Positions 8,328 to 9,881 of a stretch of 9,881 bases of DNA are shown here, one piece after another. How positions within the stretch are numbered: position 1 is the first letter of the stretch; each line of letters opens with the position of its first letter. Where the stretch lies: the NCBI GenBank assembly GCA_946480485.1, contig CAMLJW010000172.1, forward strand, positions 1 through 9,881, written 5' to 3'. Both the position numbers and the translations under genes were made by a program. Source of the DNA: an uncultured Streptomyces sp. GTDB lineage: Bacteria; Actinomycetota; Actinomycetes; Streptomycetales; Streptomycetaceae. A model generated the notes under the pieces. It had not been told where the DNA came from and ran no database searches. It saw only the letters and a list, made by a program, of their open reading frames with translations.

Positions 8328-9059
8328 ATGAAACACAACAAGGTCGGCTCCGTGATGACCATGGACGTGGTTCGGGCCGTCTACGGAACCCCGTTCAAGG
8401 AAGTGGCCAGGCTGCTCGCCGACCACCGGATCAGTGGACTGCCCGTGGTGGACGAGGACGACCGAGTCACCGGCGTCATCTCCGAAACCGACTTGATGGC
8501 CCACCAGGCCGCGACGCCCGACCCGGACGAGCCCAGCCGCGGCTTCCGGTTCGCCACGCTGAGGCCCACCGCCCGGCGTCGGACCGCGAAGGCGACGGCG
8601 CGCAGGGCCGGTCAGCTGATGAGCACGCCGCCGGTCACCGTGCACGCCGACGACACCATCATCGAGGCCGCGCGGACCATGGCCCAGCGGCACGTGGAAC
8701 GGTTGCCGGTACTCGACGAAGAGGACCGGCTGGTCGGCATCGTCACCAGGCGCGACCTGCTCCAGGTCTTCCTGCGACCCGACGCGGACATCCGCGACGA
8801 GGTGATCGACGAGGTACTGGTACGTGCGATGTGGCTGGCACCCAGCAGCATCGACGTCTCCGTCAGCGAAGGCGTGGTCACGCTCGCCGGCCAACTGGAA
8901 CGCAAGAGCGAGACGGCTATCGCCGCCTCCATGACCCGGCAGATCGACGGCGTGGTCGCCGTCGTCGACAAGCTCACCTGGCGCCTGGACGACACGCGTC
9001 TGCGGCCGGACGAACAGGCGCTGCACGGCGTGGCCGACGAATGGCTGCGCAAACTGTGA
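8328..9059 (+). CDS. CBS-pair and BON domain protein
   Basis: Cytoplasmic protein of 243 aa with two CBS motifs and a C-terminal BON domain. The ATG at 8328 follows AGGAGG (8315-8320) by 7 nt and starts 39 bp after the acetyltransferase stop. CBS1 (about 5-60) reads VGSVMTMDVVRAVYGTPFKEVARLLADHRISGLPVVDEDDRVTGVISETDL. CBS2 (about 95-150) reads AGQLMSTPPVTVHADDTIIEAA and continues to RLPVLDEEDRLVGIVTRRDLL. CBS pairs bind adenine nucleotides and usually act as energy sensors. A linker at about 71-94 is rich in Arg and Ala. The BON domain (about 152-220) contains DEVLVRAMWLAPSSIDVSVSEGVVTLAGQLERKSE; BON domains often bind lipid or other macromolecules. No signal peptide or membrane segment is visible. 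M. tuberculosis Hrp1 (Rv2626c), a CBS pair without BON, is a strongly induced DosR-regulon member. The molecular partner here is unknown. Confidence 0.9.
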   Translation: MKHNKVGSVMTMDVVRAVYGTPFKEVARLLADHRISGLPVVDEDDRVTGVISETDLMAHQAATPDPDEPSRGFRFATLRPTARRRTAKATARRAGQLMSTPPVTVHADDTIIEAARTMAQRHVERLPVLDEEDRLVGIVTRRDLLQVFLRPDADIRDEVIDEVLVRAMWLAPSSIDVSVSEGVVTLAGQLERKSETAIAASMTRQIDGVVAVVDKLTWRLDDTRLRPDEQALHGVADEWLRKL

Positions 9060-9075
9060 GAGGAGGCGGATCATC

Positions 9076-9570
9076 ATGCCGACGAACGTTCTGGTCGCCT
9101 ACGGAACAACGAACGGATCGACGGCGGAGATCGCCGAGGCCATCGCCGAGGTCCTGCGCAAGGACGGGCTGACGGTCGATGCCCTCCCGGCCCGGTCCGT
9201 GCCGAGCGCGGCGCCGTACGACGCCGTCGTGGTCGGCGGCGGGCTGTACGCCGGTCGCTGGCACAAGGACGCCCGCCGCTTCGTCCGGCGCCGTCGCAAG
9301 GCCCTGGCCGAACGCCCTCTGTGGTTCTTCAGCAGCGGCCCGCTCGACCCCTCGGCAACAGAGCGGGACATCCCGCCCGTGCCCGGGGTGAAGAAGGCCA
9401 TGGTCCGGCTCGACGTCAGGGAGCACATCACCTTCGGCGGCTGCCTGCAGGAGGGTGCGAAGGGCTGGGTCGCCCGGATGATCGTCCGGAACGGAAAGGG
9501 CGGGGACTTCCGGGACTTCGACCGGATCAGGGCATGGGCGGAGCGGATCGGCCAGGAGCTGGCGAGTTGA
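9076..9570 (+). CDS. Flavodoxin-domain protein (HemG-like)
   Basis: FMN-binding flavodoxin-fold protein of 164 aa. The ATG at 9076 lies 9 nt after AGGAGG (9061-9066) and 16 bp after the CBS-BON stop, so co-transcription is likely. The N-terminal strand and phosphate loop VLVAYGTTNGSTAEIAEAIAE (residues 5-25; Thr11, Thr12, Ser15 and Thr16) is the FMN-phosphate site. YDAVVVGGGLYAGRWHKDARRFV (48-70) and PLWFFSSGPLD (81-91) are typical of the flavodoxin_5 group that includes menaquinone-dependent protoporphyrinogen oxidase HemG. The C-terminus GDFRDFDRIRAWAERI is also typical of that group. Electron transfer, perhaps with menaquinone, fits a low-oxygen regulon. A direct role in haem synthesis is possible but not shown, as many such proteins are annotated only by fold. 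No membrane segment is seen. Confidence 0.85.
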   Translation: MPTNVLVAYGTTNGSTAEIAEAIAEVLRKDGLTVDALPARSVPSAAPYDAVVVGGGLYAGRWHKDARRFVRRRRKALAERPLWFFSSGPLDPSATERDIPPVPGVKKAMVRLDVREHITFGGCLQEGAKGWVARMIVRNGKGGDFRDFDRIRAWAERIGQELAS

Positions 9571-9607
9571 CGGGAAGGGCTGCGGCCGGGGGCGTGTCGC
9601 CGAAGTC

Positions 9608-9625
9608 GAGCCCTGCCCAGGGCTC
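9608..9625. terminator. Bidirectional hairpin between convergent genes
   Basis: GAGCCCTG (9608-9615) and CAGGGCTC (9618-9625) are exact inverted repeats with two bases between, giving an 8-bp (physically about 7-bp) GC-rich stem. It lies 37 nt after the flavodoxin stop and 24 nt beyond the end of the convergent STAS gene, the expected place for a shared terminator. No T-run follows, as is common in Streptomyces. Confidence 0.7.
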
Positions 9626-9649
9626 AGCCCCGGCCCCGGCCTCTGGCGG

Positions 9650-9881
9650 TCAGCGGGGCCCTGGGACCGGTCGGCCCGCGGTGACGTTGTCAGCTTCGGC
9701 GCCCGGCGTAGCGGCCACGTCATCGGGCAGGCACGGGAGCACTTCGAAGACGCCCGCCAGACCTGCGTGCCGGAGGGTCCGCCGGAAGAAGGTGTTGTCG
9801 GTGACCACACGTAGTTGGCCGTGCCGTGCCATGACCCGGTTCCGCGCTCGGCACACGACCCCCAGCCCGGTGCAGTCCATG
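9650..9881 (-). CDS. STAS-domain anti-sigma factor antagonist, C-terminal part
   Basis: The gene enters from the right edge, so the N-terminal half is missing; the first Met seen (9880) is most likely internal. The visible 76 residues start MDCTGLGVVCRARNRV, the conserved STAS loop in which the Ser/Thr of D-[SC]-[ST]-G is phosphorylated by an anti-sigma factor kinase; here the residue is Thr. HGQLRVVTDNTFFRRTLRHAGLAGVFEVLPCLPDDVAA follows, the usual last strands and helix of the fold. The remaining C-terminal tail of about 20 residues shows no motif. Proteins of this family release sigma factors by binding their anti-sigma factors in partner-switching stress pathways. It converges on the flavodoxin gene with 79 bp between stops. 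Confidence 0.8.
   Translation of the reverse strand, partial: MDCTGLGVVCRARNRVMARHGQLRVVTDNTFFRRTLRHAGLAGVFEVLPCLPDDVAATPGAEADNVTAGRPVPGPR
9664..9677. promoter_or_regulatory. Weak candidate OsdR/DevR-type box, copy 4
   Basis: GGACCGGTCGGCCC matches the repeated 14-mer at 12 of 14 positions. On the opposite strand of copy 2 the sequence is GGACCGACCGGCCC, differing from this only at two central bases. It sits inside the last codons of the minus-strand STAS gene, not before a visible start codon, so it may be chance or a non-promoter site. Confidence 0.3.

Noticed and set aside
6231..9077. 948-codon open frame on the minus strand
   Set aside because: It lies opposite two well-supported genes (acetyltransferase fusion and CBS-BON). 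Long antisense frames are expected in high-GC DNA; the translation has no recognisable domain.

Overview
The window looks like Streptomyces or a close actinomycete relative. It is very GC-rich, every confident gene has a strong GGAGG-type ribosome binding site, and the proteins resemble the oxygen and dormancy (Dev/Dos/Osd) set of actinobacteria. No single feature proves the species.

Layout. (1) Positions 1-828 hold the 3' part of an ISAs1-family transposase, cut by the window edge and broken by one extra G near 482-484. (2) Positions 829-1822 are about 1 kb with no convincing gene, but with three clear dyads, one of them a long hairpin at 1487-1518. (3) Positions 1823-4286 hold a two-component pair arranged tail to tail: a DevS/DosT-like double-GAF histidine kinase (+) and a DevR/OsdR-like NarL-family response regulator (-), 28 bp apart. 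The kinase keeps the residues that align with the haem-ligating His and distal Tyr of mycobacterial DosS/DosT. (4) The divergent regulator/stress-protein intergenic region holds two related dyad sites. (5) A tandem universal stress protein is followed by an intergenic region with an exact third copy of the dyad, and then a tight cluster: a GNAT/ADP-forming acyl-CoA synthetase fusion, a CBS-CBS-BON protein, and a HemG-like flavodoxin. (6) A perfect 8-bp stem terminator separates the flavodoxin gene from a convergent, right-edge-truncated STAS-domain (anti-sigma factor antagonist) gene, whose 3' end carries a fourth, weaker dyad copy.

Interpretation. The content parallels the M. tuberculosis DosR regulon (universal stress proteins, the CBS protein Hrp1, the regulator's own locus) and the S. 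coelicolor osdK/osdR region. The main find is a repeated palindrome, GGGCCGATCGGCCC, in two promoter regions (4375-4388 and 5490-5503), with two degenerate copies. It shares the skeleton GGGNCNWWNGNCCC with the mycobacterial DevR box and is a good candidate for the binding site of the regulator encoded here. If so, the regulator controls itself, the stress protein and the acetyltransferase-CBS-flavodoxin cluster as one hypoxia, redox or dormancy module.
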